Notes under the pieces: model-generated
Told to the model about the DNA's origin: nothing
The model's database searches: none
The model's input: the letters and a program-made list of their open reading frames with translations, nothing else
Source of the DNA: Flammeovirgaceae bacterium
Lineage (GTDB): Bacteria; Bacteroidota; Bacteroidia; Cytophagales; Cyclobacteriaceae
NCBI GenBank assembly: GCA_015180985.1
Contig: CP054185.1
Span: 186,001 to 250,000, forward strand
Length of the DNA stretch: 64,000 bases
Direction: 5' to 3'
Program-made: the position numbers and the translations under genes
In this document: one piece after another, positions 8,511-15,231 of the stretch
Layout of the letters: every line of letters begins with the position of its first letter
How positions within the stretch are numbered: position 1 is the first letter of the stretch

Positions 8511-10212
8511 GATAAAAAATATGAAACCAAAATCAATCATCACTTACATTCTTCTGATTACCATTGGATTAGTTCTTGGCTGGCTAATCTTTGGAGGAAA
8601 GGAATCCGCAACACACGACCACAATACAGAAACGACAAGCGAATATACATGCTCCATGCATCCGCAAATCCGGCAGGCTGGGCCAGGTAAATGTCCGCTG
8701 TGTGGCATGGACCTGATACCCGTATCAAAAAGTGGAAGCGGTCAATCCAACGCGTTTGTCCATGAAATGACAGCAGAAGCCATCGCGATGGCCAACATTC
8801 AAACCACGAAGGTAAAATCCGTCTCAGGTGCGAACGAGCTCTCCCTTACGGGAAAAATTAAAATCAACGAACAACAGCTCTCCGTGGTAACGGCCAAATT
8901 TCCCGGGCGGATTGAAAAACTCTTTGTAAACTTTGAAGGACAGGAAGTAAAAAAAGGAGAAAGACTGGCAACTCTTTATTCACCTGAATTGGTAACGGCT
9001 CAACGTGAATTACTGGAAGCTAAAAAAATGGCTTCCCTATCACCTCAACTGTACGAAGCAGCTAAAGAAAAGCTTCGACTTTGGAAAATCAGTGATAAAC
9101 AGATCGAGCAAATTGAAAGTTCGGGTAATGTTGCAACCACAATGGATGTCTATGCTGAAACTTCGGGTGTAGTTACCAAACGCCAGGTCGCTTTAGGTGA
9201 TTACGTTTCCACCGGAAGCATCATGATGGAGGTTGCCAATTTGTCTTCCTTATGGGTTGTATTGGATGCCTATGAAAGTGATTTAAGCTGGATAAAAAAC
9301 GGTTCAACAATCAATTTTACTGTACCATCACTTCCGGGAAAAGAATTCAAAGCTACCATTCAATATATCAACCCATCTTTGAATACAGAAACACGGTCAG
9401 TTGATGTTCGTGCCGTGGTACCTAATACCGGAAGTCTTCTCAAGCCCGAAATGCTGGTAAACGCTACACTGCAAACCAAACTGGATGCAAAAGTCAGCGG
9501 CCTTGCCATTCCAGCAACAGCCGTACTCTGGACGGGCAAACGCTCGATTGTATATATAAAACAGAAAGGCACAATGCCTGCCTTTGAACGAAGAGAGATA
9601 ACACTCGGTGCACGTATGAAAGATTTATACCTGGTGGAGAAGGGGCTGGAAGTTGGAGAAGAAGTAGTATCCAATGGTGTATTCTCCATTGATGCCTCCG
9701 CCCAATTGAGCGGCAACTACAGCATGATGAGTTCACCGGAAACAAAATCTCTTGAAGTACCGGATGCTTTCAGGGATCAACTTACGGCAGTAGCTAATAC
9801 TTATTTTAATGTGAAAAATGCATTGGTAGAATCCAACCCGTTAACTGCAGCTACAGCAGCAAAAGAAGTGCTGAAAGCACTGAAGGCGGTAGACATGACA
9901 TTATTGGAAGGCCGGGCTCATGATGAATGGATGGCGTTACTCAAACCCATGGATCAAGGTGCGACCGGCATCAGCACAAAAACCGATGTGGAAGTGCAAC
10001 GTAAAGATTTTGAACTCCTTTCGGATCACCTGCTTGAAGCCGTTGAACTTTTCGGGCTGTCCAGTGAAAAAGTATATCGCGCCTATTGTCCGATGGCCTT
10101 TGATGATAAGGGTGCGTACTGGTTAAGTGAATTCGAAGAGATTAAAAATCCGTATTTTGGCGCCTCCATGTTGAAGTGCGGAGAAAACCGGGAAGTATTC
10201 AGGAAACGTTAA
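8509..10212 (+). CDS. cusB: RND periplasmic adaptor (CusB-like) with HMBD head and DUF3347 tail
   Basis: A 567-aa membrane-fusion protein linking the inner-membrane pump to the outer-membrane channel. Order of parts: N-terminal membrane anchor (residues 8-25); heavy-metal-binding domain around 45-72 with C48, M50, H51, C62, C65 and M67; barrel-sandwich and beta-barrel adaptor region (about 85-400); and a C-terminal DUF3347 domain (about 417-567) holding YCPMAF and FGASMLKCG motifs. Both end domains are metal-binding modules known from Cu/Ag adaptors, so the subunit probably delivers metal to CusA. The DUF3347 tail closely resembles the next, free-standing gene. ATG at 8521 is an alternative start. 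Confidence 0.92.
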   Translation: MIKNMKPKSIITYILLITIGLVLGWLIFGGKESATHDHNTETTSEYTCSMHPQIRQAGPGKCPLCGMDLIPVSKSGSGQSNAFVHEMTAEAIAMANIQTTKVKSVSGANELSLTGKIKINEQQLSVVTAKFPGRIEKLFVNFEGQEVKKGERLATLYSPELVTAQRELLEAKKMASLSPQLYEAAKEKLRLWKISDKQIEQIESSGNVATTMDVYAETSGVVTKRQVALGDYVSTGSIMMEVANLSSLWVVLDAYESDLSWIKNGSTINFTVPSLPGKEFKATIQYINPSLNTETRSVDVRAVVPNTGSLLKPEMLVNATLQTKLDAKVSGLAIPATAVLWTGKRSIVYIKQKGTMPAFERREITLGARMKDLYLVEKGLEVGEEVVSNGVFSIDASAQLSGNYSMMSSPETKSLEVPDAFRDQLTAVANTYFNVKNALVESNPLTAATAAKEVLKALKAVDMTLLEGRAHDEWMALLKPMDQGATGISTKTDVEVQRKDFELLSDHLLEAVELFGLSSEKVYRAYCPMAFDDKGAYWLSEFEEIKNPYFGASMLKCGENREVFRKR

Positions 10213-10257
10213 CAGAAAAAATATTATATTCATCGATATTGATGGGTAGGCATAAAT

Positions 10258-10275
10258 ATTGATTCGAAAATCAAT
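10258..10275. promoter_or_regulatory. Inverted repeat upstream of the DUF3347 lipoprotein gene
   Basis: ATTGAT-TCGAAA-ATCAAT, a perfect 6-bp inverted repeat, sits 25 bases before the next start codon. A related near-palindrome CATCGATATTGATG lies at 10231-10244. The arms match the palindrome at 8497-8510, so these may be sites for one regulator; no experimental support. Confidence 0.3.
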
Positions 10276-10299
10276 GTCAAATTATAAACTAAACGAATA

Positions 10300-10794
10300 A
10301 TGAGAATCAAATCAATTTTAGCATTTGCCTTGGCTGCACTGATAATGACAGCCTGCGGAAAAACAGAAAAAGCTTCTGACGAACAAGCACAAGCCAGTAC
10401 CAAAGAAACCAACGAAGCGTTGAAAGTCGTACTTACCGGATACTTTGATGTGAAAGACGCGCTAGTCAGCGATGATGCCGCGAAAGCTAAAGAAGCTGCA
10501 GCCGCTCTCGTTATTTCTACCGGAGATTATGCCAATTCATTAAATGAATCGCTGAACACCATTGCCTCCACCGATGATATCGAAGCACAGCGTGTTGCCT
10601 TCGAAACCTTATCCATGAACCTGTATGATGCAGCCAAAGCAGGTGGTGCAGGCATGACCATCTACAAGCAGTACTGTCCGATGGCCTTTAACGACAAAGG
10701 CGCATTTTGGCTGAGCAACGAGAAGCAGGTATTGAATCCATACTTTGGTGCTTCGATGTTACGCTGTGGTTCAGTTAAAGAAGAAATAAACTAA
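10300..10794 (+). CDS. DUF3347 lipoprotein
   Basis: A 164-aa predicted lipoprotein: hydrophobic signal and lipobox ending at C19 (MTACG), then a DUF3347 domain over about residues 40-164. It shares with the CusB tail the VK(D/N)ALV helix and the motifs YCPMAF, DKGA-aromatic-WLS and NPYFGASML-x-CG. The paired Cys and Met residues suggest a Cu(I)/Ag(I) site. The gene lies 87 bases after cusB. A periplasmic metal carrier feeding the pump is the likely role. The gene could have arisen by duplication of the cusB 3' module, or the reverse; sequence alone does not give the direction. Confidence 0.85.
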   Translation: MRIKSILAFALAALIMTACGKTEKASDEQAQASTKETNEALKVVLTGYFDVKDALVSDDAAKAKEAAAALVISTGDYANSLNESLNTIASTDDIEAQRVAFETLSMNLYDAAKAGGAGMTIYKQYCPMAFNDKGAFWLSNEKQVLNPYFGASMLRCGSVKEEIN

Positions 10795-10805
10795 GATTCA
10801 ATCTT

Positions 10806-10843
10806 CCTGCAGATTGTTGATAACGATCTGCGGGGTGATTTTT
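10806..10843 (+). terminator. Intrinsic terminator after the DUF3347 gene
   Basis: The 9-bp stem CCTGCAGAT/ATCTGCGGG (10806-10814 with 10826-10834, one G-U pair) is followed within four bases by TTTTT. This would end the efflux operon before the DUF2911 gene. Confidence 0.55.
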
Positions 10844-10857
10844 ATACGGTAAAAATT

Positions 10858-11433
10858 ATGCGATGCCTCCTCTACCCTGTTCTCGTTTTTGCAAGCCTGG
10901 TTGCGTGTCAATCGAAAAAAGAATCAGCCGAAAATCACGAGCACCACACCACGGCACCTGCAACCGCTGATGCCGATACCTTGAAAAAGAGCTTGCCTAA
11001 AGAAACGCATGCTATGGTTGGCGGTGCACACATCACCATCAAGTACACTGCACCTGTGGTTAAGGGTCGGGTTATCTGGGGTGGTTTAGTTCCATATAAT
11101 GAAGTCTGGGTTACGGGGGCGCATCGTGCTACTTTATTCGAAATTGATAAGAACTTCATTATCGGCAATCAAAGCATACCCGCTGGCAGGTATGCTATTT
11201 TTACGATTCCGGGTACAGAAACCTGGACATTCATTCTTAACAAGAACTGGGACCAGCATTTAGCTGATGACTATAAAGTTTCGGAAGATTTACTGCGAAT
11301 AACTGTTACACCCGAAAAACTGGAAGAAACCCAGGAGCGTCTCCTGTATGCTATTAAGACTATTTCAGCTAAGGAAGGCACCTTGCAGATCAGTTGGGAA
11401 AAAATCAGGATTACTATTCCACTGAAATTTTAG
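10858..11433 (+). CDS. DUF2911 domain lipoprotein
   Basis: A 191-aa predicted lipoprotein with a lipobox at C17 (LVACQ), then a His-rich linker (ENHEHH, residues 24-29) and a DUF2911 domain (about 50-191) marked by GRVIWGG, VWVTGAHRAT, PAGRYAIFTIPG and ILNKNWDQH. DUF2911 proteins are common secreted Bacteroidota proteins of unknown function. The His-rich linker and position just behind the copper-efflux genes hint at metal stress, but the upstream terminator suggests separate transcription. It converges with the next gene, with six bases between stops. Confidence 0.85.
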   Translation: MRCLLYPVLVFASLVACQSKKESAENHEHHTTAPATADADTLKKSLPKETHAMVGGAHITIKYTAPVVKGRVIWGGLVPYNEVWVTGAHRATLFEIDKNFIIGNQSIPAGRYAIFTIPGTETWTFILNKNWDQHLADDYKVSEDLLRITVTPEKLEETQERLLYAIKTISAKEGTLQISWEKIRITIPLKF

Positions 11434-11439
11434 CCAATA

Positions 11440-12372
11440 TTATTTTAAGATTCGATTCAAATCCGCCTCCGCGGCAATAAACCCAAAGGCGGCAAAATGC
11501 TTCCCTGAAGTAACTTGTTTAAAAATCTCAACTGCGCGGGTAGTATCGCCTTCGCACAGATACCAGTTGCCAACACCATAGCCCTGCGTAGCCAGCGCCA
11601 GGTCAACATCCTCATTGCTATTGCTGACTTTCAGTAAATCATCAGGCGGAATCATACCCTTATACATCTGCAACCGCAGGTAATACGAGTCATTTTCAAC
11701 GATGTTCATGTTCTCTTTAATCAATTCAAGCACCTTTGCAGCTTCCTCTTTTTTACCCATTCTCCGGTAGGTCATATACAGCCAGTCGGCTGTTGCGGTA
11801 ATCAGGTCATCATTATCCGAAACATCCAGGCATTGCAGGTATGCCTTCTCGGCACTTTCATAATCACCCTTCAGGTAATGCGCCAGGCCTAAATGATACC
11901 ACACATTAAATTGTGTATTCGAAAGTGGCAGATTCAACTTATTGGGTTGACCATCCGGTTCAATTTCCAGTGGCTGGCGGGGCATCAGCGAAGCAGCCAT
12001 CTGCAAGTCGGCAATGGCTTTATCAAAATCCCTAACAGTAATGTAGCGGTGCCCGCGATGACGAAACAGTTTGTAGGAATTGGGGTATTTTTCCAATCCT
12101 TCGGTGAATGTTTTAATGGCTTCATTATACCGATACAGATAGGCCTGCCTGCGCCCCAGCCAGATAGAGTTTTCTTCGGAAGGATCAGCCTCAAAATTTT
12201 TCTGCGCTACATGCAGGTTGCTGTCGAGCCGGGCTTGTGCTGCCGGGCTTCGTTCGGGTTCAAAGTATTGCTTACCATCCAGGCCGGTGAGGACGGGTGA
12301 TGGTTCGGATTTTTTTTCTGGCGTAGCGCACGCACAAAAAATCAGCAGAAGTATGAATGTATTTCTATACAT
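11440..12372 (-). CDS. Tetratricopeptide-repeat lipoprotein
   Basis: About 310 aa, starting at the ATG at 12372 because this places a signal segment and CAC lipobox at the N-terminus; an in-frame ATG at 12393 would add seven residues. Several TPR units are visible (for example NEAIKTFTEGLEKYPNSYKL, DFDKAIADLQMAASLMP, GDYESAEKAYLQCLDVS and KKEEAAKVLELIKENM). TPRs are protein-binding scaffolds, so it is likely a periplasmic or outer-membrane adaptor. No catalytic motif is visible. Downstream, it faces the DUF2911 gene. Confidence 0.85.
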   Translation of the reverse strand: MYRNTFILLLIFCACATPEKKSEPSPVLTGLDGKQYFEPERSPAAQARLDSNLHVAQKNFEADPSEENSIWLGRRQAYLYRYNEAIKTFTEGLEKYPNSYKLFRHRGHRYITVRDFDKAIADLQMAASLMPRQPLEIEPDGQPNKLNLPLSNTQFNVWYHLGLAHYLKGDYESAEKAYLQCLDVSDNDDLITATADWLYMTYRRMGKKEEAAKVLELIKENMNIVENDSYYLRLQMYKGMIPPDDLLKVSNSNEDVDLALATQGYGVGNWYLCEGDTTRAVEIFKQVTSGKHFAAFGFIAAEADLNRILK

Positions 12373-12418
12373 AGTATTGTTTGAATATCGCATTAGGAGT
12401 TACAAATTTTAGATTGAC

Positions 12419-12475
12419 GATTTACGATTTTTACTTCAGAAGGTAACGCACACTATCAATCTGAAATCGTAAATC
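12419..12475. repeat. Intergenic inverted repeat (GATTTACGATTT family)
   Basis: A perfect 12-bp inverted repeat GATTTACGATTT (12419-12430) and AAATCGTAAATC (12464-12475) encloses 33 bases in the 114-base gap between two minus-strand genes. A related string (ACGATTTACGA) appears at 53712-53722. This looks like a dispersed palindromic element and may act as a processing site or terminator. Confidence 0.6.
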
Positions 12476-12486
12476 CTAAATCAAAA

Positions 12487-13761
12487 CTACTGAAGATAAA
12501 CCACACCCTCCTTCATCACAAAACTTACTTTCTCCATGGTTTTAATGTTCCGCAACGGGTTGTCATCAGTGGCTACAATATCGGCCAGTTTACCGGTTTC
12601 AATCGTTCCGATTTTATCACTCATACCCACTACTTCAGCCGCCACCACGGTTGCTGATTTAATCGCTTCCATAGCCGGCATACCTGCCTCCACCATGTAG
12701 GTAAATTCTTTTCCGTTTTCACCGTGCGGAAAAACTCCGGCATCGGTACCAAATGCAATCTTTACACCCCGCTTATAGGCTTTACCAAAGGTTTCCTGAA
12801 TTTGCGGCCCGATAGCCAGCGCTTTAGGCGTAACCAGTGGGTGATAATAACCGGGCTCTTTCGCCTTATCGGCTACAAACTTTCCGGCCGAAATGGTTGG
12901 CACATAATACGTTCCTTTCTCCTTCATCAGGTCCATAATCTCTTCGGTCATCATAGTGCCGTGTTCAATGGTGGTAATACCCGCCAGTACTGCCCGCTTC
13001 ATGCCTTCAGTGCCATGTGCATGGGCAGCGGTGTGCATACCGTAATCTTTAGCGGTTTCCACAATGGCTTTCAGTTCATCCATGGTAAACTGCGGACCAC
13101 TGCCATCTTTAGCGAGACTTAACACGCCACCCGTAGCGGTAATCTTTATCAGGTCGCTGCCGTCCTTGTAGCGCTGGCGCACTGCCTGTCGTGCCTCCTC
13201 CGGAGAGTTAATCACACCTTCTTTGGGTCCGGGGTCGCCCATCAAATCTTCACGGTAACCGTTGGTTGGGTCAGCATGTCCTCCGGTTGTTCCGATTGAT
13301 TTTCCTACAGAAAAAATCCGCGGCCCGACCACCAGACCCTGGTTAATCGCATTTCGTAATGAAGTATTAACCCCACTGCCTCCTAAATCGCGTACGGTGG
13401 TAAAGCCGGCCAGCAGGGTTTTCCTGGCATATACCGTTGAACGAAAGGCCACATCCGCCTTGTTTGAGGTAAACCGCTGCAGGGCCTGATCTTTATTGGT
13501 TTCGCCTTCCAGGTGCACATGCAAATCGATGAGTCCGGGCATTACCGTCTTTTTACTCAGGTCGATCAGCTTATCGGTTGTGCCGGGTTTGGTAAATCCC
13601 TTTTCAACTTTTGTGATTTTATTTCCTTCAACAACCAAGGTCATCTGCGGCTGCACGTCATTGGCTTTGCCGTCAATCAGGTTACCACAGTGGATAATGG
13701 TTCGCTGGCCGTAAAGCAGTGTAATAACGCAAAGAAAAATAAGGGGTAAAAACTTCTTCAT
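12487..13761 (-). CDS. Secreted amidohydrolase (imidazolonepropionase/prolidase-like)
   Basis: A 424-aa metal-dependent hydrolase of the amidohydrolase superfamily with an N-terminal signal peptide ending near residue 19. The metal site is complete: H81-x-H83 in LHVHLEG, a candidate bridging Lys in [10 protein letters not shown], a His in THAAHAHG-type context, IEHGT and the catalytic Asp in FGTDAG. Members closest in style hydrolyse Xaa-Pro dipeptides or cyclic amides. It starts 9 bases after the TerB-like gene's stop, so the two are likely co-transcribed. Exact substrate not assignable. Confidence 0.88.
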   Translation of the reverse strand: MKKFLPLIFLCVITLLYGQRTIIHCGNLIDGKANDVQPQMTLVVEGNKITKVEKGFTKPGTTDKLIDLSKKTVMPGLIDLHVHLEGETNKDQALQRFTSNKADVAFRSTVYARKTLLAGFTTVRDLGGSGVNTSLRNAINQGLVVGPRIFSVGKSIGTTGGHADPTNGYREDLMGDPGPKEGVINSPEEARQAVRQRYKDGSDLIKITATGGVLSLAKDGSGPQFTMDELKAIVETAKDYGMHTAAHAHGTEGMKRAVLAGITTIEHGTMMTEEIMDLMKEKGTYYVPTISAGKFVADKAKEPGYYHPLVTPKALAIGPQIQETFGKAYKRGVKIAFGTDAGVFPHGENGKEFTYMVEAGMPAMEAIKSATVVAAEVVGMSDKIGTIETGKLADIVATDDNPLRNIKTMEKVSFVMKEGVVYLQ

Positions 13762-13770
13762 AGGTTTTGT

Positions 13771-14163
13771 TTATTTCGATAAATACTTCTCTGTTAAATC
13801 GCGCAGGGCCTTTTTTTCGTGTTCTTCCATGGTTTCGCGCACATGCAGCATCATATCGAACATTACGGTTTGGTCATAGCCCAGTTTGGCGGCTACCTGC
13901 GAACAATATCGTATCTCCTCCTGGTAGAGCCGTTCATCAATCTTCATCAACTGTACCAGGCTCAGCAGATACGAAAATTTTTGCTCAGCCGTAAGGTTGC
14001 CCAGGTCAATATTATCATGACTTTTTTCAAGCAGTTGCACCACATCTGCCAGCGGCACTCCATTGGCCAACCCGATGTTGGTGATGTATTTCTTTTCACG
14101 CTCAGCCACCTCGCCATCAATGCGGGCCAGATTTACAAGCAGTTTAAGTTGCGGTAACGCCAT
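13771..14163 (-). CDS. TerB-like helical protein
   Basis: About 130 aa if started at the ATG at 14163 (MALPQLKLLVNLARIDG); an in-frame ATG at 14214 would add 17 residues encoded within a dispersed repeat and is less likely. The sequence has the TerB/DjlA pattern: a first acidic helix (ARIDGEVAEREKKYI) and a symmetrical second one (MKIDERLYQEEIRYC). TerB-like domains bind divalent cations and mediate protein contacts. No tellurite-resistance neighbours are present, so a general role is more likely. Confidence 0.75.
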   Translation of the reverse strand: MALPQLKLLVNLARIDGEVAEREKKYITNIGLANGVPLADVVQLLEKSHDNIDLGNLTAEQKFSYLLSLVQLMKIDERLYQEEIRYCSQVAAKLGYDQTVMFDMMLHVRETMEEHEKKALRDLTEKYLSK

Positions 14164-14206
14164 GATTAGTTGATTTTGAACTTGGAAGATGGGGAATTGT
14201 TTTTCG

Positions 14207-14298
14207 ATAGTCAATAGTTTATAGTAGATAGTCCATAGCCTGGCAAGAGTTTACCAGACTACGAACTAATGGACTATGAACTATTGACTATGGACTAT
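14207..14298. repeat. Inverted repeat of TAGTCCATAG/ATAGTCAATAG type
   Basis: ATAGTCAATAGTT (14207-14219) pairs perfectly with AACTATTGACTAT (14279-14291), with extra arms TAGTCCATAG and CTATGGACTA. The element fills the divergent gap between the TerB-like and acpH genes and creates false extra start codons on both sides. Confidence 0.7.
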
Positions 14299-14310
14299 TA
14301 TCTTGACCTC

Positions 14311-14901
14311 ATGAATTTTCTCGCACACCTTTATTTATCCGGCAACAACCCTAAAATAATGGTGGGAAACTTTATTGGCGATTTTGTGAAAGGCCGGAAC
14401 CTGGCCGAACAATTTGAGCCGGACATTGCCAAAGGCATTGAACTGCACCGCGCTATTGATGAATTTACCGACAGCCACCAGCAGGTAACACACAGCAAAA
14501 ACCGCCTCCGCCCGAAATACCGTCATTATTCAGGTGTAATTGTTGACATTTTTTATGACCACTTCCTGGCCCGGCAGTGGGATGAGTACCACCCCGAATT
14601 TTTACCCGACTATGCCGAACAGGTTTACCGGCTTATCGATCAGCATGAGTCCATCCTGCCGCGCGAAGTAAAGTTTATGATGCCCTACATGACCAAAGGC
14701 AACTGGCTGGTGAATTACGCCCAACTGGAAGGTATCCACCGTGCTTTGAGCGGCATGGCGCGCAGAACGCCATACGAATCAAAAATGGATGAAGCCATTG
14801 AGGACCTGCGCCAATCGTACACCGATTTCAAAAGTGAGTTCGACCAGTTCTTTCCCGAACTAGCTGCTTTTAGCAAGGCCTGGCTCGATGCCCACCGCTA
14901 A
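14311..14901 (+). CDS. acpH: Acyl-carrier-protein phosphodiesterase (AcpH/DUF479)
   Basis: About 196 aa. The start at 14311 (MNFLAHLYLSG) matches the canonical family N-terminus; the upstream ATG at 14269 is made by the dispersed repeat. AcpH hydrolyses the 4'-phosphopantetheine prosthetic group from holo-ACP. Family motifs visible are NFLAHLYLSG, MVGNFIGDFVKG, HRAIDEFTDSH and DIFYDHFLA, an HD-like metal site rich in Asp and His. It is transcribed away from the TerB-like gene and appears to be a single gene. Confidence 0.9.
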   Translation: MNFLAHLYLSGNNPKIMVGNFIGDFVKGRNLAEQFEPDIAKGIELHRAIDEFTDSHQQVTHSKNRLRPKYRHYSGVIVDIFYDHFLARQWDEYHPEFLPDYAEQVYRLIDQHESILPREVKFMMPYMTKGNWLVNYAQLEGIHRALSGMARRTPYESKMDEAIEDLRQSYTDFKSEFDQFFPELAAFSKAWLDAHR

Positions 14902-15231
14902 TTTTTATTTTACGAATTTAACCACCAACTGTGCAACTCGATTAATTCGGGCACTTTACACATAGTCTCATGCTGTTTAATCAAAGGCCCATCGCAAGCT
15001 CAGGACGCCAGGTGGTTTGTTATGCTGAGGTCGCTCGTTGAGCGGACGAAGATTTTGTAGAAGCCATCTCAAAAATCAGGTTAACCACAAACTAGCACAA
15101 AGAAAACGCAAAGGTCACAAAGAAAGAGGTCAGCATATTGTATTTCTTCGTGTTCTTTGTGTGTACTTAGCGAACTTTGTGGTTATGTTTATTTTTGAGA
15201 TGGCTCCTAGTTGTATTTGCGTATTATCAGC
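14902..15231. other. 330-base non-coding interval between convergent genes
   Basis: No coding potential is evident. It holds a TATGCTGAGGTCGCTCGTTG segment of a type often dispersed in Bacteroidota, then the large palindrome listed separately at 15062-15205. Confidence 0.6.
15062..15205. repeat. 144-bp intergenic palindrome of the ACCACAAAG repeat family
   Basis: The outer arms AGCCATCTCAAAAAT (15062-15076) and ATTTTTGAGATGGCT (15191-15205) match perfectly over 15 bp. Inside are TAACCACAAA (15082-15091) and TTTGTGGTTA (15176-15185), plus partial pairing of CACAAAGAAA with TTTCTTCGTGTTCTTTGTG. A related copy lies near 48183-48270. The element lies between the convergent acpH and Asp-box genes. 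Confidence 0.75.

Noticed and set aside
13771-14163. Tellurite resistance determinant
   Set aside because: Only a TerB-like fold; no TerC, TerD or TerZ neighbours.
14269-14310. Start of acpH at 14269
   Set aside because: The extra residues are encoded by the TAGTCCATAG-type inverted repeat; the family N-terminus begins at 14311.
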